DNA of 64,000 bases from Candidatus Mediterraneibacter merdavium (GTDB taxonomy: Bacteria > Bacillota > Clostridia > Lachnospirales > Lachnospiraceae), in contig DWYT01000160.1 in the NCBI GenBank assembly GCA_019118545.1, positions 1-64,000 on the forward strand, written 5' to 3'. The notes under the pieces are model-generated. The model was given only the letters and a program-made list of their open reading frames with translations. It did not search any database and had not been told where the DNA came from. Each line of letters begins with the position of its first letter. Position 1 is the stretch's first letter. The position numbers and the translations under genes were made by a program. Positions 44,521-52,235 of the stretch are shown here, in pieces.

Positions 44521-45384
44521 ATGGAAGTAAGGACAGCCGCTTCACCGAGAGACGTGAAGCACTACACAACAGACAGATTAAGAGAGGAATTTCTCATTCA
44601 GGATCTGTTTCAGGCAGATGAGATCAAGCTGGTATACAGCCATATCGACCGTATTATCACAGGTTCCGCAGTTCCGGTCAATAAAAAACTGGATCTGACG
44701 GCGGGAAGTGAATTAAGGGCAGAGTATTTCCTGCAGAGAAGAGAGATGGGTCTGATCAATATCGGGGGAGACGGTGTTGTGACAGTCGATGGACGCACAT
44801 ATGAGATCAAGGCGCGTGACGGGATGTATATTGGATGCGGTTCAAAAGACATCTCCTTCGAGAGCAAGGACGCAGCGAACCCGGCGAAGTTCTACCTCAA
44901 CAGCTGCCCGGCGCACACAGAGTACCCGACAGTACATATCAAGCTGGAGGGCGAGCCGGAGGAAGGCGTTGTCATCGTAAAAGATGAGAACAAGGTTGAG
45001 CTTGGAACACTTGAGGACTCCAACCACAGAGTGATCAACAAATACATTGTAACAGGACAGGTGCAGAGCTGCCAGCTTGCAATGGGACTGACGAAGCTCC
45101 TTCCGGGAAGCGTATGGAACACAATGCCTGCCCACACACATGACAGACGTATGGAGGTATATCTGTATTTTGATATGGAAGACGACGCGTTTGTTGTGCA
45201 TTACATGGGCGAGCCTCAGGAGACGCGCCACATCATCATGCACAATCAGGAGGCGGTCATCTCTCCGAGCTGGTCCATCCATTCCGGATGCGGTTCCAGA
45301 GCATATACATTCATCTGGGGAATGTGCGGTGAGAATCAGGACTACGGCGATATGGACAATATTGAGAACAAAGATCTGAGATAA
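44521..45384 (+). CDS. kduI: 5-dehydro-4-deoxy-D-glucuronate isomerase (KduI)
   Basis: 287 residues. The cupin zinc site lies in PAHTHDRRMEVYLYF (two His and Glu) with the further histidine in SIHSGCGSRAY. It converts DKI (from unsaturated uronates) to 2,5-diketo-3-deoxygluconate in the cytoplasm. CAGGAGG precedes the ATG. It is the first of two adjacent pathway genes, next to the divergent AraC regulator. Upstream, TATACT near 44459 is a possible -10 with no good -35, as expected for an activated promoter. Recognition is firm. Confidence 0.95.
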   Translation: MEVRTAASPRDVKHYTTDRLREEFLIQDLFQADEIKLVYSHIDRIITGSAVPVNKKLDLTAGSELRAEYFLQRREMGLINIGGDGVVTVDGRTYEIKARDGMYIGCGSKDISFESKDAANPAKFYLNSCPAHTEYPTVHIKLEGEPEEGVVIVKDENKVELGTLEDSNHRVINKYIVTGQVQSCQLAMGLTKLLPGSVWNTMPAHTHDRRMEVYLYFDMEDDAFVVHYMGEPQETRHIIMHNQEAVISPSWSIHSGCGSRAYTFIWGMCGENQDYGDMDNIENKDLR

Positions 45385-45409
45385 AGGATTTAGAGAGGAG
45401 AGAAAGAAA

Positions 45410-46204
45410 ATGGTAAACTTTTCACTGGAAGGTAAAATCGCCCTTGTGACAGGCGCATCTTATGGAATTGGTTTCGGCATCGCGTCCGCATACGCAGAGG
45501 CAGGTGCAACGATCTGTTTTAATGATATCAGTCAGGAGAAAGTTGATATGGGTCTTGCTTCTTACAAAGAGGCAGGTATCGAGGCTCACGGCTATGTGTG
45601 CGACGTGACGGACGAAGCGCAGGTTAAGGAAATGGTGGCGAAGATCAGCGAGGAAGTCGGAGCGATCGACATTCTGGTAAATAACGCGGGCATCATCATG
45701 AGAAAACCGATGCTCGAGATGGGGGCGGACGAGTTCCGCAAAGTAATCGACGTTGACTTAAACGCTCCGTTCATCCTTTCCAAAGCTGTGATTCCGGGCA
45801 TGATTGAGAAGGGACACGGCAAGATCATCAACATCTGCTCCATGATGAGCGAACTTGGACGCGAGACTGTGTCCGCATATGCGGCGGCAAAGGGCGGACT
45901 TAAGATGCTTACAAGAAACATCTGCTCTGAGTACGGCGAGTACAATATCCAGTGCAATGGTATCGGACCGGGATACATCGCGACTCCGCAGACGGCTCCT
46001 CTTCGCGAGCGTCAGGCTGACGGAAGCAGACATCCGTTTGACCAGTTCATCGTGTCAAAGACACCGGCGGCAAGATGGGGCAATCCGGAAGACCTTCAGG
46101 GGCCTGCAGTGTTCCTTGCTTCCGACGCTTCTGATTTCGTGAACGGACACATCCTGTATGTGGACGGAGGTATCCTCGCTTATATCGGCAAACAGCCGGA
46201 ATAA
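45410..46204 (+). CDS. kduD: 2-dehydro-3-deoxy-D-gluconate 5-dehydrogenase (KduD-like SDR)
   Basis: 264 residues. The cofactor loop is TGASYGIGFGIAS, then NNAGIIMRKPM and the catalytic serine and YxxxK in YAAAKGGLK. GDVDLNAPF-type landmarks and the end FVNGHILYVDGGILAY match KduD/Ga5DH. It reduces DKII to 2-keto-3-deoxygluconate with NAD(P)H. It follows kduI by 25 bases with GGAGAG upstream of the ATG. Gluconate-5-dehydrogenase is a close relative; the neighbour kduI makes KduD the better name. Confidence 0.9.
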   Translation: MVNFSLEGKIALVTGASYGIGFGIASAYAEAGATICFNDISQEKVDMGLASYKEAGIEAHGYVCDVTDEAQVKEMVAKISEEVGAIDILVNNAGIIMRKPMLEMGADEFRKVIDVDLNAPFILSKAVIPGMIEKGHGKIINICSMMSELGRETVSAYAAAKGGLKMLTRNICSEYGEYNIQCNGIGPGYIATPQTAPLRERQADGSRHPFDQFIVSKTPAARWGNPEDLQGPAVFLASDASDFVNGHILYVDGGILAYIGKQPE

Positions 46205-46215
46205 TGAAATAGCAA

Positions 46216-46261
46216 CAAGGCCTGCGCATCAGAGATTTCGTCCATGATGCGGCAGGCCTTG
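46216..46261. terminator. Bidirectional terminator between kduD and the IclR gene
   Basis: CAAGGCCTGC (46216-46225) pairs perfectly with GCAGGCCTTG (46252-46261), and an inner GCATC/GATGC extends the stem. It lies between convergent stop codons. No long T-run. Confidence 0.7.
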
Positions 46262-46268
46262 TGCAAAG

Positions 46269-47030
46269 CTACCGGGCAAGATTTTCGGCCATCTCTTTTG
46301 CCGTCCCAAGCACATAGTCTGCCAGCTCACGGATCCGCCCGTCGTCCATGCGGCTGACAGGAGCTGAGATGCTGAAAGCATATTTTGTATCCCCCATTGG
46401 GACTTTTAAGCTGCACGCGATGCACCGGACGCCGATCTGATTTTCCTCGTTATCCAGAGCGTATCCCTGTTGTCTTATCTGTTCAAGCTCTTTTTTGAAC
46501 TCTTCGTGGTCTGTGATCGTGTGTTCTGTGAGGGCGCAGATATCGCTGGTGTTCCATATCTCTTCTGCCTCCCAGTCTTCCATCCGGGCCATCATAGCCT
46601 TGCCTACACCGGAGCAGTAAAGAGGGATTCTGCTTCCGATGCGGGACACCATCTGCATCCCGTTGTTGAAGGCCTCCACCTTGTCGATATACACAGCGTC
46701 TGTCCCGTCCCGCTCTACGAAATGGACGGTCTCCCCGCTGGCTTCCATCAGCCTGCGCAGGTAAGGGCGCACACTCTGCAGGATGTCTACTTTGCTCATG
46801 ATGCGGGTTGCTATATCTACGATCTTAAATGTAGGCTCATATTTTCCGTTCGCGGGATTTTGTCTGGCGTATCCCATATAGATCAGAGAGTTTAATACTC
46901 TGTGGGCGGTCGTTTTGTTCAATCCTAAAGTGTCGCTCAGTTCCATCAGACCGATGCTCCCGGTATCAGCGAGCAGTTCAAGAGTCTGAAAAAGGCGTCC
47001 CGCCACCTGAATGGGATTTTTTTGTTCCAT
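46269..47030 (-). CDS. IclR-family regulator, KdgR-like
   Basis: 253 residues. The N-terminal winged helix (SIGLMELSDTLGLNKTTAHRVLN) is followed by the effector-binding domain with FVERDGTDAVYIDKVE, IPLYCSGVGKAMMA and GVRCIACSLKVPMGD. It is divergent from the KDPG aldolase gene. KdgR-type IclR proteins bind 2-keto-3-deoxygluconate and derepress uronate genes. A palindrome at 47063-47077 lies 33 bases upstream of its own start and its near twin at 47208-47222 lies at the aldolase promoter. AAAGGAG precedes the ATG at 47030. Confidence 0.92.
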   Translation of the reverse strand: MEQKNPIQVAGRLFQTLELLADTGSIGLMELSDTLGLNKTTAHRVLNSLIYMGYARQNPANGKYEPTFKIVDIATRIMSKVDILQSVRPYLRRLMEASGETVHFVERDGTDAVYIDKVEAFNNGMQMVSRIGSRIPLYCSGVGKAMMARMEDWEAEEIWNTSDICALTEHTITDHEEFKKELEQIRQQGYALDNEENQIGVRCIACSLKVPMGDTKYAFSISAPVSRMDDGRIRELADYVLGTAKEMAENLAR

Positions 47031-47062
47031 GGTTTAGCTCCTTTGATATTTTTCTGTCATTG

Positions 47063-47077
47063 TTCCATATTATGAAA
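47063..47077. promoter_or_regulatory. Candidate KdgR-type operator, copy 1
   Basis: TTCCATATTATGAAA, an imperfect palindrome that differs at two of 15 bases from the copy at 47208. It sits just upstream of the IclR-family gene, suggesting autoregulation. Confidence 0.6.
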
Positions 47078-47146
47078 GTAATGATACCACGAAACGGCAT
47101 TAAGTTCAAGCCTGTGCATTTTCTTATTTTTTCTTTGTTTTTCTAC

Positions 47147-47174
47147 TTGACATTTTCGCAGAGCGTATTATACT
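47147..47174 (+). promoter_or_regulatory. Promoter of the KDPG aldolase/KDG kinase operon
   Basis: Perfect TTGACA (47147-47152) and TATACT (47169-47174), 16 bases apart. Confidence 0.75.
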
Positions 47175-47207
47175 TTCAAGTAGGATGTATCACATCGAGA
47201 AACATGA

Positions 47208-47222
47208 TTTCATATTGTGAAA
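47208..47222. promoter_or_regulatory. Candidate KdgR-type operator, copy 2
   Basis: TTTCATATTGTGAAA, centred about 41 bases after the -10 and before the ribosome binding site. Binding there would block the elongating polymerase or work with copy 1 by looping over 145 bp. Confidence 0.65.
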
Positions 47223-47238
47223 CAAAAGGAGAAGGAAA

Positions 47239-47880
47239 ATGAATGAAGTGTTAAAACAGATCGAAGAGATCGGTATCGTTCCTGTCGTTGTTTTGAATGA
47301 CGCGAAAGACGCGGAGCCTCTTGCTCAGGCACTCTGCGAGGGAGGTCTTCCGTGCGCGGAGGTGACATTCCGTACAGACGCGGCGGAGGAATCGATCCGT
47401 ATCATGGCTGAGAAGTTCCCGGATATGCTGGTGGGCGCGGGTACAGTGCTGACAACAGAGCAGGTTGACCGCGCGGTGGCAGCAGGAGCGAAATTCATCG
47501 TAAGTCCGGGACTGAACCCGAAGGTCGTAAAGTACTGTGTTGAAAAAGGGATCCTCATCACACCGGGATGCGCAAATCCGAGCGACGTAGAGCAGGCCAT
47601 CGAGAACGGACTTGAGGTCGTAAAGTTCTTTCCGGCAGAGCAGGCTGGCGGTCTGGCATACATCAAAGCCATCGCAGCTCCGTATGTAGGGATGAAGTTC
47701 ATGCCCACAGGCGGCATCAACCCGAAGAATGTAAAAGAGTATCTTGCATATGACAGGATCCTTGCCTGCGGCGGAAGCTGGATGGTAAAGGGCGACCTTG
47801 TCAAGGCGGGCGAGTTTGACAAGATCAAAGAACTCGTGAAAGAAGCAGTAGAGATCGTAAAAGAAAGCAGAGGTAAATAA
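47239..47880 (+). CDS. eda: KDPG aldolase
   Basis: 213 residues, a TIM barrel. The catalytic glutamate lies in CAEVTFRTDA, the Schiff-base lysine in VVKFFPAEQAGG, and PTGGINPKN is the phosphate-binding loop. It splits 2-keto-3-deoxy-6-phosphogluconate into pyruvate and glyceraldehyde-3-phosphate. AAAAGGAGAAGG precedes the ATG. It starts the two-gene operon with KDG kinase, controlled by the TTGACA promoter and probably the IclR regulator. Relatives use 4-hydroxy-2-oxoglutarate, but the context supports KDPG. Confidence 0.95.
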   Translation: MNEVLKQIEEIGIVPVVVLNDAKDAEPLAQALCEGGLPCAEVTFRTDAAEESIRIMAEKFPDMLVGAGTVLTTEQVDRAVAAGAKFIVSPGLNPKVVKYCVEKGILITPGCANPSDVEQAIENGLEVVKFFPAEQAGGLAYIKAIAAPYVGMKFMPTGGINPKNVKEYLAYDRILACGGSWMVKGDLVKAGEFDKIKELVKEAVEIVKESRGK

Positions 47881-47882
47881 GA

Positions 47883-48908
47883 ATGTCAAAGAAAGTTATC
47901 ACATTTGGTGAAATCATGTTAAGGCTTGCTCCGGAAGGGTATTACCGTTTCGTACAGGCGGATACCTTCGGCGCTACATATGGCGGAGGGGAGGCGAACG
48001 TGGCTGTCTCCCTTGCAAACTACGGATTCGACGCGAAGTTCGTGACAAAGCTCCCGAAGCATGAGATCGGACAGGCTGCTGTCAACTCTTTAAGAAAATA
48101 CGGAGTTGACACATCTTACATTGCGCGCGGCGGCGACAGAGTGGGTATCTACTTTTTGGAAAAAGGCGCTTCACAGCGTCCGTCCAAAGTTATCTATGAC
48201 CGCGCGGGATCTTCTATCGCGACTGCTTCCACGGCGGATTTCAACTGGAAAGAGATCTTCGACGGAGCAGAGTGGTTCCACTTTACCGGCATCACACCGG
48301 CGCTCAACGATGAGGTGGCGGCTATCTGCCTCGAGGCATGCAAGGCGGCGAAGGAAGCGGGCGTCATGATCTCCTGTGACCTGAACTACAGAAATAAACT
48401 GTGGTCCAAAGAGAAAGCAGGACAGGTGATGGGCGAGCTGTGCCAGTATGTTGACGTATGTATCGCCAACGAGGAGGATGCTTCTGATGTATTCGGCATC
48501 AAGGCTGCTGACACAGATGTGACGAAGGGTGAAGTAAACCATGAAGGCTACAAAGATGTGGCAAAACAGCTTGCAGACAGATTCGGATTCTCCAAAGTGG
48601 CTATCACGCTGCGCGAGTCCATCTCTGCAAATGACAATAAATGGTCTGCTATGCTCTATGACGGAACAGACTACTACTTCAGCAAGAAATACACGATGCA
48701 CATCGTTGACCGTGTGGGCGGCGGCGACAGCTTCGGCGGCGGCCTGATCTGTGCGTGTCTTAACGGATATGATTCTCAGGCAACGATCGAGTTCGCGGTT
48801 GCGGCTTCCTGCCTGAAACATTCTATCGAAGGAGACTTCAACATGGTATCCATGGATGAGGTGCTCAAGCTGGCGGGCGGAGATGCTTCCGGACGTGTCC
48901 AGAGATAA
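47883..48908 (+). CDS. kdgK: 2-dehydro-3-deoxygluconokinase (PfkB family)
   Basis: 341 residues. The N-terminus ITFGEIMLRLAPEGYYRFVQ is followed by the substrate region YGGGEANVAVSLANYG and the PfkB signature with catalytic aspartate in DRVGGGDSFGGGL. It phosphorylates KDG to KDPG for the aldolase two bases upstream. AGAGGT before the ATG. These two genes use a strongly biased codon set, as expected for highly expressed genes. Confidence 0.93.
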   Translation: MSKKVITFGEIMLRLAPEGYYRFVQADTFGATYGGGEANVAVSLANYGFDAKFVTKLPKHEIGQAAVNSLRKYGVDTSYIARGGDRVGIYFLEKGASQRPSKVIYDRAGSSIATASTADFNWKEIFDGAEWFHFTGITPALNDEVAAICLEACKAAKEAGVMISCDLNYRNKLWSKEKAGQVMGELCQYVDVCIANEEDASDVFGIKAADTDVTKGEVNHEGYKDVAKQLADRFGFSKVAITLRESISANDNKWSAMLYDGTDYYFSKKYTMHIVDRVGGGDSFGGGLICACLNGYDSQATIEFAVAASCLKHSIEGDFNMVSMDEVLKLAGGDASGRVQR

Positions 48909-48947
48909 TCTTTGATGACGTGAAATTTATATAAACCCAACCTTTTC

Positions 48948-48985
48948 GGGGATGCTGTCTGCCATGCAGCATCCCCACTTTTATT
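48948..48985 (+). terminator. Terminator of the eda-kdgK operon
   Basis: GGGGATGCTG (48948-48957) pairs perfectly with CAGCATCCCC (48967-48976), followed by ACTTTTATTT. Confidence 0.85.
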
Positions 48986-49177
48986 TCTGCGGGCAGCGGG
49001 CCAAGCGCGTATGCCTGCATCGGCGTCTTTGGCTGCTCCACCGGCAGTGATGGGTGGTTGCTTTTATGGAGTGAAACAGATGACGCGGGGTTGTGCTCGT
49101 CCGGCTCCTGTGATAAAATTTACCTGACAGTTCATATTCCAGCCGGAATGAGGGTGGGGCTTTGCGGAGGGTATGCC

Positions 49178-49756
49178 ATGATAGATGACGCGATAGAATT
49201 TGCAACGAAGGCGCATGAAGGACAGTTTCGGAAAGGGACGAGGAGACCGTATATCGTCCACCCCGTTGAGGTGGCGGATATCGTTTCTGCGATGACAAAT
49301 GATGAGGAAGTGATCTGCGCGGCGGTGCTGCATGATACGATTGAGGATTGCCGGGGGATTACAAAGGATGTTTTAAAGCTCAGGTTTGGCAGCCGTGTTG
49401 CGGACATTGTGGTGCAGGAAAGCGAGGATAAGTCCCGCACATGGGAGGAGCGTAAAGGCGCCACGATCAACCGTCTTAAGGACGCGCCCTTGGAAGTGCA
49501 GATGATCGGTCTTGCGGACAAGCTGTCCAATATGCGTGATATTGACAGAGATTATCCGGGAGCAGGGGATGCGTTGTGGAGCCGTTTTCGCATGCAGAGC
49601 AAGGAGGCTCTTGCGTGGTATTACAAGAGCATTCGCGATGTGCTGGAGAAGCCTTTTAAAGGAGTGCCGGCATATGAGGAATACTGCCGTTTGGTCGATA
49701 AGAATTTTGGCCCGGGTCCGGCGCATACCGGATGGAGACGGCCGGAACAACCATAA
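49178..49756 (+). CDS. HD-domain protein, likely small alarmone hydrolase
   Basis: About 192 residues starting at ATG 49178 behind GGAGGG. The HD signature of (p)ppGpp hydrolases is present: AIEFATKAHEGQFRKGTRRP, YIVHPVEVADIV, AAVLHDTIEDC and LADKLSNMRDI. These are the RelA/SpoT hydrolase and Mesh1 landmarks, with no synthetase domain. It should remove the 3'-pyrophosphate from (p)ppGpp in a Mn-dependent way. The window also encodes a small synthetase (19189), so both halves of alarmone turnover exist as single-domain enzymes. No operon partner. Confidence 0.85.
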   Translation: MIDDAIEFATKAHEGQFRKGTRRPYIVHPVEVADIVSAMTNDEEVICAAVLHDTIEDCRGITKDVLKLRFGSRVADIVVQESEDKSRTWEERKGATINRLKDAPLEVQMIGLADKLSNMRDIDRDYPGAGDALWSRFRMQSKEALAWYYKSIRDVLEKPFKGVPAYEEYCRLVDKNFGPGPAHTGWRRPEQP

Positions 49757-49804
49757 AACAACAAAATGCACGGATCAGGCTTGGGATGATATTTTGTTTT
49801 CGGC

Positions 49805-50320
49805 CTAAGGCTCCCGAAACAGTCCGATATCCGGGGGCAGAAAGGTAAACAGAAAGAAAGCCAGAGCAAGAAGAATAGTCAGTGCGGCGATCAGTTTTTG
49901 CATCCGGTATATGCGGTCGGATGACTCTAGTTTCCGTGCAGTATAAAATACGGCGGCAACCGCAATAAAAAAGATCGCGATGTCTATGAAAGACACGTTT
50001 CGTCCTAAGACGCCTGAGTAAGTGTAGAAGAGGACAGTGATCAGGAAAGTGCCGATGAGATTGCCTGCGAGGAGGGCGGGGCGCAAGGAAGGATACGCCT
50101 TGCGTATGGCTGGCGGCATGAACAGGGACCAGAGCAGGACAGGGAAGAAAACCAGCTTCATGTGTTCCCATGTGGATTCATTTACCGGAGAAAAGAGGGC
50201 GATCACCCGGTTCTCCCCGCTCCATTCATAGAAAAAGTGCGAGAGAGTTCCAAGTATGGCAGTGAAGATAAGACCTGCGATGAGATAATATCTGACGGAT
50301 TTACTGACGTTCTGTTCCAT
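49805..50320 (-). CDS. Small integral membrane protein of unknown function (DUF6512-like)
   Basis: 171 residues and five predicted membrane helices (RYYLIAGLIFTAILGTLSHFF at the start). The conserved patch VNESTWEHMKLVFFPVLLW is typical of a small membrane family I associate with DUF6512. No function known. The ATG at 50320 has GGGGG seven bases upstream. Those Gs form the 3' arm of a 16-bp hairpin at 50328-50374, so translation may be controlled by RNA folding. Confidence 0.75.
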   Translation of the reverse strand: MEQNVSKSVRYYLIAGLIFTAILGTLSHFFYEWSGENRVIALFSPVNESTWEHMKLVFFPVLLWSLFMPPAIRKAYPSLRPALLAGNLIGTFLITVLFYTYSGVLGRNVSFIDIAIFFIAVAAVFYTARKLESSDRIYRMQKLIAALTILLALAFFLFTFLPPDIGLFREP

Positions 50321-50327
50321 AAAATTA

Positions 50328-50374
50328 CCCCCGTATACTGTAACAGTGATGTGCTCTATTACAGTATGCGGGGG
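50328..50374 (-). promoter_or_regulatory. Hairpin that contains the ribosome binding site of the DUF6512-like gene
   Basis: CCCCCGTATACTGTAA (50328-50343) and TTACAGTATGCGGGGG (50359-50374) are inverted repeats with one mismatch. In the minus-strand transcript the G-rich end of the arm at 50328-50343 is the ribosome binding site for the ATG at 50320, so the folded stem hides it. The inner TACTGTAA palindrome could instead be a repressor site. Confidence 0.6.
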
Positions 50375-50395
50375 TAGGTTGTTTTTATACATTGA

Positions 50396-51799
50396 TCAGT
50401 TCCAGAAGTCGGTTCTGTCTTTCAATTCGATATCCGCCGCCTTGAACACAGGGTCTTTTCCGGCTTTTTTCTGTTTTATATAATCGTGCATGGCACGGAT
50501 CGACGGCCCGCCGAGGATAAGGATGACAGGCAGGTTGATCAGCGCCATCAATCCCATGAGTACGTCAGCGGTATTCCATACAAGTCCAAACTCCATGGTC
50601 GCCCCGGCCAGAACAATGAGTGCCGCCACGATACGGAAACCAGTGATCAGAGCTTTGCCGGGTTTTCTTCCACAGAGGAATTTCAATCCCATCTCAGCGT
50701 AATAAAAGTTCCCGATCAGCGTGGTGAAGGCGAACAGGCAGAGCGCGATGGTAATAAATATTGTGCCGAATCCGCCCAGAGAGTTGGAAGCGGCGGCCTG
50801 TACCCACGTCATGCCGGCAATGTCTTCGGACGGCGCCACTCCTGAACAGAGAAGCATAAACGCTGTGGCAGAGCAGATGAGAAGGGTGTCGATAAATACA
50901 GAGAGCATCTGCACCAACCCCTGCTTTACCGGGTGGGAGACTGCCGCGCTGGCAGCCGCGTTGGGAGCGGAACCCACACCCGCCTCATTGGAGAAAAGTC
51001 CTCTCTTGATACCCTGCATAACGCAGGAGCCGGCGAATCCGCCGAAGATCGCCTGAATGTCAAAGGCATTTCCGAAGATGTCGGCAAACATCTTCGGGAT
51101 CGCCTGATAATGGGTCGCAACGATGAAAAGGGCGACGGCGAGGTAAAAGATACCCATTGCCGGGACAAGCACTCCCGTGATCTTTGAGATCTGCTTACTC
51201 CCGCCGAAGATTGCCGCAGCGAAGACGAGCGCAAGGATGAGTCCCACGATGATCGGAGTATAGTTTTCGTTAAAAAAACTGTATGTGCGGAAGGAATCTG
51301 CGATGTTAAAGGACGCCACAAGATTGAATCCGCCCATGTAGGTCATAATAAGCACGACCGCAAAGAGCGCGCCGATCCAGTGCTTTTTAAGCGCTGCCTG
51401 AATATAGTAGGCGGGACCTCCGTAGGAGCTGCCGTCTTCCGCGCGGTGCTTGTAGATCTGAGCCAGTGTGCTCTCGATGAACGCGGAGGCGCTGCCGAGG
51501 ATCGCGGTCAGCCACATCCAGAATACGGCCCCCGCACCGCCCAGACAGATGGCAGTGGAGATACCGGCGATATTTCCTGTCCCTACACGGGAGGCAGTGG
51601 ATACCATGAGCGCCTGAAAGGACGAAAGTCCGTTCTTGTCATTGCCGGGTTGTGCCACAACACGGAGTGATTCGATGAACATGCGGAACTGTACAAACCG
51701 CGTCCGGAATGAAAACCAGATGCCTGCCCCGAGAAGCAGGATGATCAGGATATAGCTGTACAGCAGATCGCTTAGTGTGTTGATGATTTCTGCAAACAT
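50396..51799 (-). CDS. Alanine/glycine:cation symporter (AGCS family)
   Basis: 467 residues and about eleven membrane helices. The family signature is present: SRVGTGNIAGISTAICLGGAG, then GLFSNEAGVGSAPNAAA and FWMWLTAILGSASAFIEST. It imports alanine or glycine with sodium or protons. GAGAGGAAAATAC precedes the ATG at 51799. A strong promoter at 51920-51948 gives a leader of about 110 bases. I see no glycine-riboswitch core in it. Confidence 0.95.
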   Translation of the reverse strand: MFAEIINTLSDLLYSYILIILLLGAGIWFSFRTRFVQFRMFIESLRVVAQPGNDKNGLSSFQALMVSTASRVGTGNIAGISTAICLGGAGAVFWMWLTAILGSASAFIESTLAQIYKHRAEDGSSYGGPAYYIQAALKKHWIGALFAVVLIMTYMGGFNLVASFNIADSFRTYSFFNENYTPIIVGLILALVFAAAIFGGSKQISKITGVLVPAMGIFYLAVALFIVATHYQAIPKMFADIFGNAFDIQAIFGGFAGSCVMQGIKRGLFSNEAGVGSAPNAAASAAVSHPVKQGLVQMLSVFIDTLLICSATAFMLLCSGVAPSEDIAGMTWVQAAASNSLGGFGTIFITIALCLFAFTTLIGNFYYAEMGLKFLCGRKPGKALITGFRIVAALIVLAGATMEFGLVWNTADVLMGLMALINLPVILILGGPSIRAMHDYIKQKKAGKDPVFKAADIELKDRTDFWN

Positions 51800-51919
51800 T
51801 GTATTTTCCTCTCTTTCTCTAGGCGCTTTATAACAGGGCGCCCCACTGATGTAGGCTTCCCGGTGTGAGAGTTTCGGTGTAAACGCTTGATATCACCGTA
51901 AAGCCACAGTCGGTTATTT

Positions 51920-51948
51920 ATTATATAACAAGGGGGCGGTTTTGTCCA
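51920..51948 (-). promoter_or_regulatory. Promoter of the AGCS symporter gene
   Basis: On the minus strand TGGACA (51943-51948) and TATAAT (51920-51925) are 17 bases apart. It lies at the edge of the large inverted-repeat region. Confidence 0.7.
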
Positions 51949-51965
51949 GAAAAGCAAAATATCCG

Positions 51966-52235
51966 AAAGCGGCGGAAACATTTGAAGTTCAGTCAGCGGT
52001 AGGGAGCGGCCACGCTGTTCCGCTCCGGAATCTGGGAATATCTAACGGGATGAGAAGCTGTTTAAAGGCAAAGCAGTGTGAGAGGCAACTCGGCTTCGCC
52101 TCAGACAATCCCCTCACACTGCTTAACAACACCTACCCATCCCGGTAAGATATTCCGACAGATTCCTTCAAAGTCACAGCGAGGCCGCTCCCTACCGCTG
52201 CTGCTCCTTTCAAATTCACCGCCCGCTTCCCACGG
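51966..52235. repeat. Very large imperfect inverted repeat (structured RNA or MITE candidate)
   Basis: Nested pairings define one long fold. CAGCGGTAGGGAGCGGCC (51994-52011) pairs perfectly with 52183-52200 (18 bp). The block at 52027-52052 (GGAATCTG, GGAATATCT, ACGGGATG) pairs with 52138-52166 with small bulges. AAGCAGTGTGA (52071-52081) pairs with 52114-52124, and an apical GAGGC/GCCTC is at 52082/52098. Outside the 18-bp stem, weaker matches such as AAGCGG and ATTTGAA continue to about 51966 and 52235. No protein is encoded. Such bulged, nested stems suit a folded RNA more than a plain terminator, but a miniature transposon is also possible. Confidence 0.75.

Noticed and set aside
51878-51891. 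cre-like catabolite site TGTAAACGCTTGAT in the leader of the AGCS gene
   Set aside because: Two mismatches at the conserved 3' end of the consensus, and it lies downstream of the predicted start; too weak to call.
51800-51912. Possible glycine riboswitch in the AGCS leader
   Set aside because: No recognisable glycine aptamer core; only a short hairpin is present.
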